From contig JANUWF010003370.1 in assembly GCA_026120185.1 (NCBI GenBank), positions 558,001 to 622,000 of the forward strand: 64,000 bases of DNA. The letters run 5' to 3'. Source of the DNA: Voacanga thouarsii (Eukaryota > Streptophyta > Magnoliopsida > Gentianales > Apocynaceae). Below the pieces are notes generated by a model. The model was not told where the DNA came from. It saw only the letters and a list, made by a program, of their open reading frames with translations, and did no database searches. The position numbers and the translations under genes were made by a program. Positions 22,777 through 35,280 of this stretch are shown piece by piece (position 1 is the first letter of the stretch; every line of letters begins with the position of its first letter).

Positions 22777-24401
22777 GGAAGCTTTAGCTTGATTAAATTT
22801 TATTTTTGCTTGGGAAGAAATAGTTTCGGCCTTATGAGCTTAGGGTAAGGTAGGGATGATGTCCTAAGAGAGAGACATGTTAGGAGTAACCTCATTCCAC
22901 TCCCTTGCTCTACTCGAATTTCTTAAAGGGAATTCATTTTCCCTTGATCTTTGATTTTTCTTTAATTCTCAACTCATTAGTTTGATCAAGTAATTCTAGC
23001 CATTTTCTTTCCAGAAATTTCAGTAAAGTGTTGTGATCTTGTAGGATCAAAATGTCTTGGTAAAAGACTTCTTATGGTCTGAAAAATGTGTAAGAGTTGT
23101 GGGAAGTTCCAAGAGGAAAAATCCCTCTAGTGAGTTTGCTGAAAATTCTCTCTAGCTAGTTCATCTTCTTTATTGGAATGAGCTGAAAAATTTCTAGCTT
23201 GTTGTGCCTTCAAAATGTCAAATTCTTAGCTAGAATTCCCTCTCAAATGCTGCCAGAAAAATGGCCTTTAGGATCAGTTTGTAATCTGAAATTCTTAGCC
23301 ATTTTCGGACTGCTTAAAGCTAGAGCAAAAGCAGGAAAATTCCTGTACAAATCACAGCTTTGAGAGTCCAAAATCAAGCTGTTTTCTTCCAGATTTTATT
23401 TAGTACCTTAGCCATGTTTTTTCTCTATGAAGAAGGCTGGAAACCAGCCTTGAATACCCCTGAAATTTTCCTTCAACCCCTCTGCAAGTTGGCTGGGAAT
23501 GGCAGCTGAAAATCTGCCCAGGAATCACTGTTTAGCGAAAAAACTGTGCAGGAAATTTTCCAGCCTTGTTTCCTATTTCTCTCCCAGCCGAAACACCAAT
23601 CTTCTTCTACAAAAACGTTCCTTAAACCTTAAGTAACAGAGCTCCATTGTTCCCCTTAAGCTTCTGCATGAAATCCAGCAATGGCTACCCGAAAATCCCA
23701 CCACCAAATCCCTACAATTTTGCTTGATTGGTTTCCAAAATTCCAGCCACTTTTGTTTAGCAACCTTCCATAATATATCACTCAATTGACCAGACTTCTT
23801 CTTCATAATTGTGCACCTTAATTTCGGCCACCCTAAGCTACCTTGAACCAGTTTTAATTCCTCAGAAAAACTGCTCAACTAGTCGGCCATAGGAGGCCTT
23901 CAAAGCTCTTCAATTATCAAGATATTCTAGAAATATTTAGTTTCCAAATTCACTTCCTAAAAATATTCTTCAAGGATTGTAACAACTAACCTTTCCTTTT
24001 CCCTTCCAAATCAGAGAAACAACTCCCTAAACCCTACAGAAATTTGGCCAGCCTAATTTCCTCAGAATTTTTGGCAGCTACACTACAATCTCTCAATTCC
24101 CTTCAATCTCCAAGAACACACACACTACACCAAGAACACCTACTACTTTCTTTCACCTAATACCCCTCCAAATCACTTCAAATCTTCACTAAAATCTCCA
24201 TATTTGATCTACTTACTGCTGTGAGTCCATCGACACCATTCTTAACATCAAACTCCTCAAATCATCTTGCTACTTCGGATCAAAACCAGAAATTTTTTGT
24301 GAAGGACAAGAACATATTCAAGGTAAATTTACTCTATCAATTTCATCTTCTTCAAACTTGATCTCTAGTGAAAACCTATGTGAATAAATATACTAATGAT
24401 C

Positions 24402-24422
24402 TCTTCTTCTTCTTCTTCTTCT

Positions 24423-24457
<35 letters not shown>
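24402..24457 (+). repeat. (CTT)n(CT)n microsatellite in LTR copy B
   Basis: About nine CTT units run directly into about 16 CT units at the same relative site as the GA/CT runs of the other LTR copies. Confidence 0.95.
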
Positions 24458-24459
<2 letters not shown>

Positions 24460-26815
24460 GGCCGAAATTCCTCTCCCTTGGCCAGATGACTTCTTCTTCC
24501 ATAATCATGCTCTCGTCATCTCCCTTGGACAAAGTTAGATATCTAGGAGTCAAGATCTACTCTAAACTCCTTCAAGGCATTCATCAATCAAGTAAGTACC
24601 TTCAATCTTCTTCTTCTTTTTTTTTTTTAACTCTAGAATCATGTCTCTAGGATGATGTTGTTATAAGGTAGATGACGATGGGATTTGAGTATGTGTTGTT
24701 GTGCTTGAAGCATGAGTATATGTATGATTGTGAAGGAGATGAGATTTATGCATGGAAGGATTATATTGGTTGGTTGTATGTTGAATTGAGGTTTGATGCA
24801 TGTCATAGGTAGTATTTGTGTCAAAGCATGCTAGAGACTATGTCACCATTGGTGAATAGGATTTTTACTCATGATGGATTGGTAAAGCCATGATCATATT
24901 TATGCTAGTAGAGGTTAGATCATGTCTTGATAAAATTACATCTATTCTTATATGAAAGATTTGGTCGATTTGATGAGTTGAATGGTTGTATATGTTCATG
25001 ATTGTGAGTAACCTTGGAATTATGATTATGATCTAGTTGTCCCTAAGTAAATTTTTATTTCATGAATAAAATATTTAGTAATATAATTTTGATAGTGATT
25101 TCAAAAAACCCTAGGAAGGGTGGATTTGGAATATTATATTCATATAAAGGAAAATTTAGTTAAATAAATAATAGTTTTAATAGAAAAAATAAAATATATG
25201 GATAATTTATAAGATAATGAGATCAACTAAAGCCTTTTATGGAAATAACCATGATTAGTAAAATACTTATTTCTATAAATTTAATTATCATTTTTTAATC
25301 AAAACCTATTGAAACTTATTTATTATTTTTCTAAGCAGGATTCATTAAAATTCATTTTCAACTAACTTTAGTTATCAATTATTTTCTAACAACTAAATTA
25401 TTAATAAATCATTAATAAATAAACTCTAAATTTTTCTTAGCAAGTTTTAAACCTTTAACTTTTTAGTACCTATCTCCCAAAACATTAATTATTTTAAATA
25501 TCAAATTATCATTAGCCTATAAACCTATTTATTTATGGAGTGGCCTTAAAGCTTGGGACACTAGGATCATGATAGTAGTAAGTTGAGTTGTTTTAAAATT
25601 GAGGAAGTGGATTGTGGCTCGAAATTGATTGTGTTTTGTATTTGCCCATGTGGGCTTAGGTCAGCTGTTGGAGACCTTTTATTTGTGAGCAAGAGTTAGG
25701 TAAGCTCCTGCATAAAAACCTGATTGTTGAAAAATGTTTAATTATGGCAAGCTAAATGTAGAGTGCATGGACACTCATTTTTGTAAAGGCAATTGAGGGT
25801 TGTTTCCTGTTTTATTTCCGTCAGATAAGTTATTTGAAATTTAATAAGCAGATTTACTCAAACTCGGAACTCTTTCTGAAACTGTTTTTGACTAAGATTC
25901 TGGAAACCCTTAATTGCCATGTTCAAGTGGAACTGCGTTTGTTCATTTTTCCCAAGTGGGATACGTTACGTTGAGTATTTAATAAGGGTGGACTACTAGG
26001 GCTAGTCTTTGAGGGGTTAGGGTAAGTCTCTCAGTAGGTGGCCACCTCTGAGGGGTGAGTCCTTCCCGGATAGGACGTCAGTCCAGTGGGTCGTGCCGGT
26101 CCGAGCTAGCAGTGTTCTTTTCAGTCAAGTGACTGTGTTTTGCCAGAATGGACACCCGGTTGTTGTTTGGGTATAGAGAAGGAGGAGTATCTTGCTCAAT
26201 AGGGCGATCACCTACTTTTGTCAGTCTACACAAAGTGTGGCATTCTGATCGGCGGTATGCACAAAGTGTGGTATGCTGACTATTTGGTTATAGGGCCCAA
26301 CGTGTGGTAACCCGTAATCCTTTCTTTCGAGTGATTGATTTTATAAATTATGTATGGCTGGAAATGCCAAAACACTACTCTTGTTTTTTACGGATGTTTA
26401 TTGCTTGCCAGTGATCTCTTATAAAGAATTTTATACTTTGCATTCACGAAATGTTTTCACCTGACACATAAACACACACGGACTTACTGAGATTTCTGTC
26501 TCACCACCTTTTTACCATGTTTTCAGGTCGGTCCTGCTATGGGGATGAGTAGCTTGTTTATGCCCGCTTTGGAGGATTTATGTTTGTGTAAAGTTATAGA
26601 GAAATGAGAGTGGATGAATTTTTATTATGGATTTTGTTTTTGGTATTCTCGAATTTATTTTGGATAGATTTTTATTTTGGGATGTAATAAATATTTAAGT
26701 TCAAGTATCATTTATTTTCGGTACTTTATTTGTATGACTTAGTTATAAAGACCCCTTGTCCTTTGGACGGGGCAACATCCCTGGCCCCGGCAGGCCTAGG
26801 TAGCGGGGTGTTACA

Positions 26816-27082
26816 AACCCAATTGGCGAGATGTATTGAATCATTCTCGGGCCATCCTGCACCAGTGGTTCTCATGCCAAGGGCACGCAAATTGTCACCG
26901 GTGTCAACTACAATAAGTATTGTCTATACCAATCCAAACTGTTGCATGACTCTATCTGGGCGATGCACTTCTATTGTCTCCCAACAAATTAAGGATGTGA
27001 TAAACGCTCAGATGTGTCGCTCATAAGTGCAATATGAGGGTAAGATAGCCAACATGTGCTCATTATAAGATTTCCAGATAAA
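26816..27082 (-). pseudogene. PMD exon 4, main part
   Basis: After a TACCTTAG acceptor the frame reads FIWKSYNEHMLAILPSYCTY, ERHI-stop-AFITSLICW and ETIEVHRPDRVMQQFGLV-stop. L-P-x-Y-C and E-V/W-H-R-P-D-R-V-x-x-Q-F-G are hallmark motifs of the plant mobile domain (MAIN/MAIL family, also found in transposons). Both stops are explained by single transitions (Trp TGG to TGA, Gln CAG to TAG), as expected from decay of methylated cytosines. The exon runs on to HLANWV, where LTR B inserted. The PMD itself has no established catalytic activity. Confidence 0.8.
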
Positions 27083-27163
27083 CTAAGGTACACTGTCAGT
27101 ATCAATAATAAATAACGAACTTAAAATTGGTGTTGAAAGGAAATTGGTTGAAGTAATACTTAC

Positions 27164-27267
27164 ATGATTATGGTGCATCCTATCTAACTGATCCCTATAA
27201 GAAAAAAGCACATGTGTCGGGGTGTGGAAAAGCTCTAATGATCCCTTCCATATTGATCCTCTCGAGG
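27164..27267 (-). pseudogene. PMD exon 3, 3' part
   Basis: This is the second half of a 59-codon exon split by LTR C. It reads RGSIWKGSLELFHTPTHVLF then SYRDQLDRMHHNH, ending exactly at a GTAAGTATT donor. H-V-L-x-x-Y-R-D-Q-L-D is a core PMD motif. With the left part (31411-31488) and one CGAGG removed, the exon is 177 bp with no stop. An ORF here is also visible in other frames, but only this one carries PMD motifs. Confidence 0.8.
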
Positions 27268-29493
27268 TATAACACCCCACTACCTAGGCCCAACAGGGCC
27301 GGGGATGTCGCCCCGTCCAAAGGACAAGGGGTCTTTATAACTAGGTTACATGAAAATAAAATAAAACAAAAGACTTTAAAATTAAATTTATTACAACCCA
27401 AAAGATAAATATTGGCACAAATCCAAAATAAATTATTTGCAACAATCTCTTAAACAACACTTAAAGTAAATAGCATGAGTCTTCAAGCACAGGCAACATT
27501 CTAGCTAATGATCTCCACCGCAGGATCTTCCTGAAAATATGGCATAAAAGGGTGGTGAGATGAAAATCTCAGTAAGCCCGTGTGTGCTTTGAGTGTCTCA
27601 GGTAAAATAATTCATGTATGCAAGTTGTCAAAGTTTCATAAGAAAAAGGTGCTGGCAAGCAATAAATAAATGCTGAAAATAAAGAGTAGTATTTCGCATT
27701 TCAAACCATACATGTGCACAATAAATACAACCACTCAAATGGGTAGCCATGGGTTACCACACCTTGGACCCCATGACTAAATAACAGTCAGAATGCCACA
27801 CTTTGTGCAAGCTGACAAAAGGTAGGTGTACAACCTACCAGGTGAGATACTCCTCCATCTCTACACCCAAACTTACCGGTTGTCCACTTCGGAACACACA
27901 GTCCACATGACTGAAACTTGCTAGCTCGGACTGGTATGACCTACCGGACTGGCATCCTATCCAGGAAGGACTCACCCCTTAGAGGTGGCCACCTACTGAG
28001 AGACTTACCCTAACCCTTCAAAGACTAGTCCTGGTGGTCTACTCTTATTGAGTACTCAACGTTGATTGTTCCCCTTGGGAGAAAATTGATCAAACTTTTC
28101 TTTATTTGAAAATAGCAATTAAGGGTTTCCAAAAGTCTAGTCAAGTTGGGTTTTAGAAAAAGTTTAGATTTGTGTAAAACTGCTTGTTCAATTTTCAAAT
28201 GATTTGCTTGACTGAAATAAAAGGAAAAACAGTCCTTAATTGCATTTACAAATAAATGTCCATGTACATTGCATTTGCTTGCCACACTAACTTTTGGTCT
28301 TCACAAAACTCCATGCAGGAGCTTACCTGCTTCTTTGCTTGCTCACACTCAAAAGTCTTCCAAGGCTGACCTAACCCCGCCTGGGGTAAACACAAAACAT
28401 AAGGTCACATTCAAGCTATACCTGCCTTACATAAATAATTCTTAGCTCAACTAGTTACAACCATGATTAACCATGACCTCAATGTCCTAAGCTTTAAGGC
28501 TAGATGCTAAAGAATTTTATAAAATAAGTCTAGTTTGATAAGTTAAAATAACTAGGGGTTCTAAAATAATTGCTAATAAATTATAGACTCAAATAACATT
28601 TCTTGAGTGTTATTAATAATAAATAAACTAAGGTTTGAATTTTAAATAATATTAAGTCCTAAATAATTTTAATAAATGATAATTTAAAAATAGCTTTATT
28701 ATAAATAAATAATAAACTAAACAATTTTTAATTTAATTTTTTTAACAGATAATAATTAATTAATAATAAATAAAATTAAGAATAAATGAATTTTATCAAT
28801 TTTTTGTTTAATAAATATATTAATAGCCTAATTAAATATTTCCAATCCAAATCCCCTAGTGTTTCGAATTTTGAGGGAAAATATAGTAGTAATTCTAATT
28901 TTTTTGTAATAAATTTTGTTAATGAACATAACCTAGAATTAATAAGAAAATAATCTCTTATCATGATTTTCCTAGTGCTAGAAAAGATTCATGATCACAT
29001 TCTCCATCATCAAACAATAAACCATTCCATTCATGAACATACACTTGAACTATCGCATACCATCACATGGCCAAAATCCTACTAAGCATAATCATCAATC
29101 ATGGTTTCCATGGAAAAATAAGAACATAAAAGCCTAATCACCTTTGGTGTCATAATATCTAATCATGCTTCAAATATCCATAAAATTCATTAAGCATGAA
29201 GAACATACAATGATTCGAAAGGAAAATACATATATCCTAGTCATATACAACAATCATCATGTCCTAACCCCAATCCCTTTATGCATATACTCAATCTCCC
29301 AATCATATTCCATCTCCCTATCAACACCTAAGAGACATGATTTCAGAATTTAATAAGAGAGATTTAAGAATGAATACTTGGTTATCGAGTACTTCGAAGA
29401 AGACAAAAGAAGGTCCACGCGCGATGGAGTGTCTTGAATGGTCCAACGAAACAAACGATCATGGTTGATGATTGATCAACCATTTTGGTTAGA

Positions 29494-29512
29494 AGAGAGA
29501 GAGAGAGAGAGA
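29494..29512 (+). repeat. Short (GA)n microsatellite in LTR copy C
   Basis: About nine GA units, the shortest version of the microsatellite shared by all five LTR copies. Confidence 0.9.
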
Positions 29513-31099
29513 TCATTAGAATGATATAATCGAATGGAAGAAGATGAATAAGAAAGTTGTTCTTGACTTACCTTGTTGATGTTCTTGTGATCTTCAAGAA
29601 AAAGGTTGATTTCGATCCGCTTGAAAATTTTTGTTTGCGAGGTTTTGTGTTATAAATACCAGAAATGAGGTTTAGGGATTAAATGGAAGTGATTTGGAGT
29701 GTTTGAGAGTGATTGGAGGTGTTTAGAGTAGGGTTAGGCTTGAAGAAGGTTAGTGTGTGTTCTTGGTGTTCTAGGTGAAAATGGAGAGAATTTGGAAGAA
29801 TGCTGCACGAATTTTGGTAGAAGGCTGGCCGAATGGTATGGAATGAGTGAGGGTTTCGGTTTTCAGCTAGAAAGAGAGGGGATGATCAGATTTTTTTGAA
29901 ATTTAAATGGAGGAAATAGTGGAGAGGTTTAAGGTAAGAGGTTAGCTATGGTGTTTTGATCAAGAGAGGTTTCTATGGTCTTCAATGGAGCCGGCTGAAC
30001 ATGGAGTTTTTCCTGAAATGATTGAAGGTTAATGTTGCTCAAGGCTGGCCAAAATTCAGTCCATGAAGGCAGAGAAAATTCTGGTTAATTAGCCTAATGC
30101 AAGAGTGGTTTTAATGGAGTAAAATGCTGAAATTATTTGAAGTTCAAAAGAGTTTGAATGGAGTGATCTTAGGAGTGTTTTGTGGTGCAACTATGGAGTC
30201 CTTATGCTCAAGGTAAGAGTGGGGTTTATGGTGTTCAGTCTACAGCTGAGCAAGCTAAATTTTTACAGAGGTTGAAGATGATTTTCGGCCTTAGGCTAGA
30301 AGGAAGCAAGGCTGGAAAATTCTGGTTTCAAGTTGTTTAGAATTTTCGAAGATTGCAGAATTTTTGGTGCAGAATTTTGCACACTCTTAGCTTGATTTTC
30401 AGAGGTTCTTCTGGGGTGTTTGAGGGTCTTCCAAGGTTGGTTTTTCAGCCTTATTTCTGGACAAATACAGAAGAGATTTGCTGGCTTGAAGGTGAACTAA
30501 AAACAGCTCCATTTCCTTGATTGCAAGCTGCGAAATGCCCAGTTTTTTTTTCTGGTTTGGTGCTGTTTTGTGCAGTCCGAAATTTGCACAGTTTTTCCAG
30601 CTTCCAAGCCACATAAAATGACCATTTTCTTGGCAACAAATGAATGGGATTATGGCCTGAATTTTCGAAGAAAGGGGCTGCAACAATTCTGGAAAATTTC
30701 CAGATTTCTTTCCACTAAAGTATGAACAACATGAAGGTAGATTTGAAGGTCCTTTCATGGTGATTGATTTTCTCTTGGAACCCTTCCTATTTACCCTCCT
30801 ATTTTCGGCCAACTACCCAACCACCATAGCTGATTTTCGAATTTCATGGTGGAGGAGTTATCCCAGATTTTTTTTTGGAATTTAAAAGAAAGGATTTAAT
30901 GGTTTTGAATTATAAAGATGTTAGGACAAGCTAGAGGTAATAAATAGGACAAGAATTCCTCTAGAATTCTTTTTAGGACATGAGGATAAGATTAGGACAT
31001 TCTCTTCATGTCTCCCTTAAGACAACATTCCTATTTTTATGAAATGCAAGAAAACAAAAATTCAAACTTAATGGAAATAATCATGATAAAACTTAAATA

Positions 31100-31162
31100 A
31101 TGGGATTTGAACTCATGACCTTAGAAATTAATTCACCAAGCTCTAACCACTAAACCACAACA
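31100..31162 (-). other. tRNA-like A-box/B-box module in LTR copy C
   Basis: On the minus strand TGGTTTAGTGGTTAGAGCT is followed about 40 nt later by GAGTTCAAATCCC, an almost perfect B box. The module lies about 250 bp inside the LTR start, as in the other copies. Confidence 0.6.
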
Positions 31163-31410
31163 ACTCTTATTCTTATTTCCTCACCCTTATATTTTTCTTA
31201 TCTACTCCTCAAGTTATCTCCCTATTCTGACCTCAGGTAAAATTATCATTTTACCCCTCATACTCAATAAGCATAACTAAGCATTTAAACCTATAATCCA
31301 CGATTCTAAAGTACATAAAATCATGCAAAAACATATATATTCATGCAAAATAATATGATATGCATTCCCAACCCCCTTACTCTAGGGTTGGTTTTAGGTG
31401 GGGTTTCACA

Positions 31411-31488
31411 CGAGGCCTGTGGATCAACATTCTTAACTGGACGGACTCTCATTGATATGATAATAGAGATATGCTCCCAAGCCCACAA
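31411..31488 (-). pseudogene. PMD exon 3, 5' part
   Basis: After an acceptor ending GAAATAG the frame reads LWAWEHISIIISMRVRPVKN then VDPQAS, where LTR C inserted. L-W-A-W-E-H-I/F is a diagnostic PMD motif that follows the GG(C/A)-rich helix of the previous exon. It is in phase with 27164-27267. Confidence 0.8.
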
Positions 31489-31575
31489 CTATTTCAACAT
31501 TAATAACCAATGCTTAGAAAAATATTATATTTATTATTATTTTAAACTACTAATAAGATTTTTTTAAAAAATGTG

Positions 31576-31780
31576 CGTTTTATACCTGAACCAACAGTAA
31601 TGGATCACTGATAGTATGCATTCTGTGGACGTAGTGTTGCACAGGCAACGGTACAGATAAGCTAATACTGCACTTTCCCAACTAAGCATGCCTGATACCT
31701 CTAAATCACGAATGTATTTTAAGAAGAACAATTGTACTCTATTGCTAGACTTGTCCAAGAATAGAAAGCCACCAATGAAC
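31576..31780 (-). pseudogene. PMD exon 2
   Basis: Once copia-2 and one TGAAC are removed, the minus strand reads QFIGGFLFLDKSSNRVQL, then FFLKYIRDLEVSGMLSWE and SAVLAYLYRCLCNTTSTEC to WFR, where a GTATAA donor follows. G-G-F-L-F-x-D-x-S, L-R/K-D-L and S-W-x-S-A-V-L-A-x-L-Y-R-x-L-C are the central motifs of the plant mobile domain. The frame is open throughout and the exon starts in the sequence right beside the copia-2 insertion site. Confidence 0.82.
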
Positions 31781-31947
31781 TGTTGGAATGTATGCCCTCT
31801 AAACTGGGTTTCTGATGTAATTATCGAATTTATTAATAAAAAAAATTATTCTCAAAATTTATTTGTGAATTTATATTTGGACTGAACGTAAGCCAAGTCT
31901 AAATCATCTCAGAATATAGGGTTGTCCAGCTTATGTACTGATCAAGG
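31781..31947 (+). repeat. Truncated 5' LTR of copia-2
   Basis: About the first 100 bp align with the start of the LTR at 47835 (TGTTGGAATATATGCCC, GATGTAATTATCGAATTTAT). The following 65 bp cannot be placed. A deletion then joins it to the integrase end, removing PBS, gag and protease. Confidence 0.65.
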
Positions 31948-31949
31948 GA

Positions 31950-33866
31950 GATAAGCTATAACCAAGATCAGAATTATGCTATTTTATTGGGTATCTAAAA
32001 GGGACAAAAGAGGTTACTTTTATCATCCCAATGAGCAGAAAGTAATGGTAAGTACTAATGCTAGAAATTTGGAGGATGATCACAGTACTTTCACTAAAGG
32101 TTCAATAAGGTTGAAACTTGAGGAGAAGTTATTTTCAGAATTAACTTCTTCAGACTCGATTGTGGAATAAGAAGAGGCACAACCTCAAGAACATGTACAA
32201 ACAGAACCTCGTCGTAGTAGAAGGGTATCTAGGGTTCCAGAAAGATGGACTGGAAAAGCTTTCGAGCTAGTCTCTGACCATCAGGAACAAGATCCTACTA
32301 AATACGAGGAGGCTATTGCTGATGCCGATGCAAATCTATGGCATGAAGTAATGAAAGTTGAGATTAAATCTATCTACTTCAATCAGGTTTGGGATTTTGT
32401 AGCTTCACCGGAAGGGATAAAACCCATTGGGTGTAAATGGGTATACAAGAGGAAAAGGGGAGCGGATGGAAAGGTGAAAACATTTAAAGATAGGCTTGTG
32501 GCGAAAGAATATACTCAAAAAGAGGGAATCGATTATGAGAAAAAAATTTCCCCGGTAGCCATACTTAAGTCCATCCGTATCCTCCTTGGCATTGCATGTC
32601 ATTATAACTACGAGATATGACAAATAAATGTCAAGATAACATTTCTTAATGGCCATCTTAGTGAAGACATGTATATATTCCAACCGAAAGGTTTTATTGC
32701 TAAAGACTAGGAACATATGGTTTACAAGCCTAAGAAGTCCATTTATAGACTTAAGTAGGCATCTAGAGTATGGAACATTCGTTTTGATGAAACTGTAAAG
32801 TCTTACAGTTTCATTCAAAATAAGGAAGAACCATGCGTGTATAGAAAATTGGAAGGCATAAATGTGGTTTTTCTTGTCCTATATATGGATGATATTCTAC
32901 TAATTGGGAATGATGTAGGGACATTGTCATCTGCTAAGATTTGGTTGTCTAGTCAATTCAATATGAAGGACTTGGGAGAAGCCAGTTACATTCTCAGTAT
33001 TAAGCTTCTTAGAAATAAAAAGTAGAGAATGTTAGGATTATCCCAAGTGAGATACATTGATAAGATGCTGGCTAAGTTCAGCATGGACTCATGAAAGGGA
33101 ACTATAATACCTTACAAACATAGGTTGTCTTTTTGTTCAAATGACTGTCCTAAGTCCTAAGAAGAAAAAAACAGAATGAGTAGGATTCTCTACGCTTCGG
33201 TTGTCGGAAGTCTCATGTATGGCATGTTGTGCACTAGGCCAGATATCTACTTTGTCGTAGGCTTAATTAGCATATATCAGTTAAACTCTGGGGATGTTCA
33301 TTGGCAAGCTGTAAAGCATATTCTCAAGTACCTTAAAGATACGAGAGATTATATGCTAGTTTACAAGGCTGATGACTTGATTCCTACAGGATACACAAAC
33401 TCAAACTTCCAGGCAGATAAGGATGAGAGAAAATTCACTAGTGGATATGTCTTCACCTTTTCTGGAGGAGCTGTTTCATGGAGGAGTATCAAGCAATCTT
33501 GCATTGTTGACTCAACTATGGAAGCTGAGTATGTGGCAGCTTTAGAGGCATCCAAGGAAGCAGTCTGGCTCCAGAAGTTCCTTTCAGAACTTGGAGTAGT
33601 GCCACACATGGATAGACCGATTGTGATGTATTACGACAACACTAGAGTAGTTTCGCAATCCAAAGAACCTATGAACCACAAGAAAGGGAAGTACATCGAG
33701 AGCAAGTACCACCTGATTCAGGATTTCATCCAGAGACGAGAAATCATAGTGGAACAGATAGCCTCGAAGAACAACTTAACAGATCTCTTCACCAAGCCTT
33801 TGGTTGAGAGAGTTTTCAAGAGATACTTAGACGCCATAAGGGTGGGCACCTACGGGCTTTCTTAGT
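31950..33866 (+). pseudogene. pol remnant of copia-2: integrase end, RT, RNase H
   Basis: It begins at the integrase C-terminus (CYFIGY, then GYFYHPNEQKVMVSTNARNL after a frame change). The linker has ERWTGKAFELVSDH. RT follows with GCKWVYKRKRGADGKVKTFK, DRLVAKEYTQKEGIDYE, NGHLSEDMYIFQPKGF and the catalytic LYMDDILLIGND (M for the usual V), then MKDLGEASYIL. RNase H is the longest open piece (33176-33865): VGSLMYGMLCTRPDIYFVVG, TMEAEYVAALEASKEAVWL, YYDNTRVVSQSKEPMNHKKG, NLTDLFTKPL. Several in-frame stops (near 32618, 32708, 32757, 33022) and a broken Asp-Ser of RNase H show it is dead. It would have encoded reverse transcription functions. Confidence 0.9.
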
Positions 33867-33872
33867 CTTAGA

Positions 33873-33887
33873 GTGCAAATAGGAGAT
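33873..33887 (+). promoter_or_regulatory. Polypurine tract of copia-2
   Basis: A purine-rich segment (GCAAATAGGAGAT) sits between the end of pol and the 3' LTR start TGTTAGAATG. The second copy has AAAGTGAGAGAT at 47822. Confidence 0.7.
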
Positions 33888-35275
33888 TGTTAGAATGTAT
33901 GTCCTCTAGACTAGGTATATGTTATTAGTTAGTTAAGACAGACTTGTACAAGATAGCTTCTGCGCTATATCGCCCCTTGTGATTGTTCGAATGATCTAAA
34001 TATCCAGAACCCTGGGGAACATGACTTGGATGTCTACTTTAAGGTAGCTCCCTTGGAAAGCGAAAATATTCCAAGAGTCATGGATCATTGGACTAGATGT
34101 CTAAGAATGGTAGATGTCTTTTAGAAATGTGTTAGTACACTATTCCTCTCTAAATGTATGACGATACATAGAGGGGTATTTTAGTCATTACACTTGTAGG
34201 TCGGAGACTTTGCTAACACAATATTATCCTTGGGGTTAATATTTTCTTATGTTGATATTAGAAAATATTTAAAATATAAAATACAGCTATTTCTATAACA
34301 AGGGTATTTTGGTCATTTTTATAGCTAAGGCAATGTGTCTTTTGGTCCTCAAAATAGCCCATAAGTCTTGATGGTTTTGGATTGATGGATTGGTCTTGTA
34401 TAAAATGGATATTATTTTATTTGAGTAGCCTAGTTTATTTATTGGGTTAGAATAAAATAAAAGGTTCAAAAAGAAAGAATTAAATATTGGCCTATTTGGG
34501 TTATTTAATTAATTTAATTATTGTGCTTATATTAGTCCAAGAATATTAAATTGAATTAGAGGCTTAACCCAATGAACTAGGCCAAGGCTTGCGGTTTATA
34601 TTTATCCATTTGAGTTATTTAATTAGTTTAATTATTAGGCTTGTATTAGTCCACGAATAATTAAATTAAATTAAAAGTTTAACCCAATAAACTAGGCCGT
34701 AGGTCCATAGGCTTGGTTGATGGCTTAACATGACATGGGCCTTAGGGCTTCCCTAATTCTACTGCCTCTGTTTGATTTTGAATGCCCAGATAATAGCATA
34801 TTATTAAGGAGTTGGGATTCAAAGAGAACTGAAGAGTTTTTTTTTACGGGACGTTTTTGTTTTCCTTTAGCCATTCTTCTTCTCTCTTGAGACGGTGTTC
34901 TCTGTGCTATTGAACTACAAGAATAGAGACACGATTTTTCTTTTGATTAATACTTGATAGCATTTAGTTCGAAGAGGAAGATCATCCTCTTCATCTTTAG
35001 CCTTCATCAATCTTTTAAGCACGGGTTATATTCTGAAAGACCCGAAGCATTGCGTTGATGCCCAGATAGAGCCGATAGCTTGCGTGACAACAGCTTGAAG
35101 AAAGGATCACAGAATCAGCAATGGTTTAGACAGGATCACCGACACCCCCTTGACAATCGATAAAGTGCAGAGGTAAAAAAAAAAAAAAAAAGAAAGATCT
35201 TCCGCTGTTTTTTCTGCGTTTGCTATGTTTTCTAGCGTGCTACTGTGAGTTTCTTTATTCCCGTATTCACCTTCA
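33888..35275 (+). repeat. 3' LTR of copia-2
   Basis: A 1388-bp LTR from TGTTAGAATGTATG to TTCACCTTCA, followed by TGAAC. Compared with the copia-3 LTR (47835-49660) it lacks about 480 bp near its start, where it jumps to TTAGTTAGTTAAGACAGACT. An A-rich run lies at 35175-35191. Confidence 0.85.
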
Positions 35276-35280
35276 TGAAC

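Larger units (their letters stand above)
22463..26815 (+). mobile_element. Gypsy solo LTR, copy B
   Basis: A 4353-bp copy in plus sense, TGTGAAACCCC to GGGGTGTTACA, flanked by a perfect AACCC duplication (22458-22462 and 26816-26820). It interrupts a PMD exon. It holds the tRNA-like module at 22711-22776 and a (CTT)n(CT)n run at 24402-24457. No internal element sequence is attached. Confidence 0.92.
27268..31410 (-). mobile_element. Gypsy solo LTR, copy C
   Basis: A 4143-bp copy, TATAACACCCC to GGGGTTTCACA in plus reading (the terminal TG has become TA), with a perfect CGAGG duplication (27263-27267 and 31411-31415). It splits PMD exon 3. It carries a short (GA)n run at 29494-29512 and the tRNA-like module at 31100-31162. 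Confidence 0.92.
31781..35275 (+). mobile_element. Decayed Ty1/copia element (copia-2)
   Basis: TGAAC flanks it on both sides (31776-31780 and 35276-35280). It starts with an LTR beginning TGTTGGAATGTATGCCC but has lost most of the 5' LTR and everything up to the end of integrase. RT and RNase H remains, a polypurine tract and a 1388-bp 3' LTR follow. It split exon 2 of the PMD gene. A second member of the family is at 47276-49660. Confidence 0.88.

Noticed and set aside
24365..24650. Ser/Leu-rich and Glu/Arg-rich frames
   Set aside because: Products of the CTT/CT microsatellite inside LTR copy B.
27214..27408. Frame reading NTPLPRPNRAGDVAPSK, recurring near 36520 and reversed near 26750 and 54130
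   Set aside because: It recurs because it lies in the conserved end of the gypsy LTR; nothing suggests translation.
30399..30812. 137-codon minus-strand frame
   Set aside because: Lies inside LTR copy C; similar reading is not conserved in the other LTR copies and no domain is visible.
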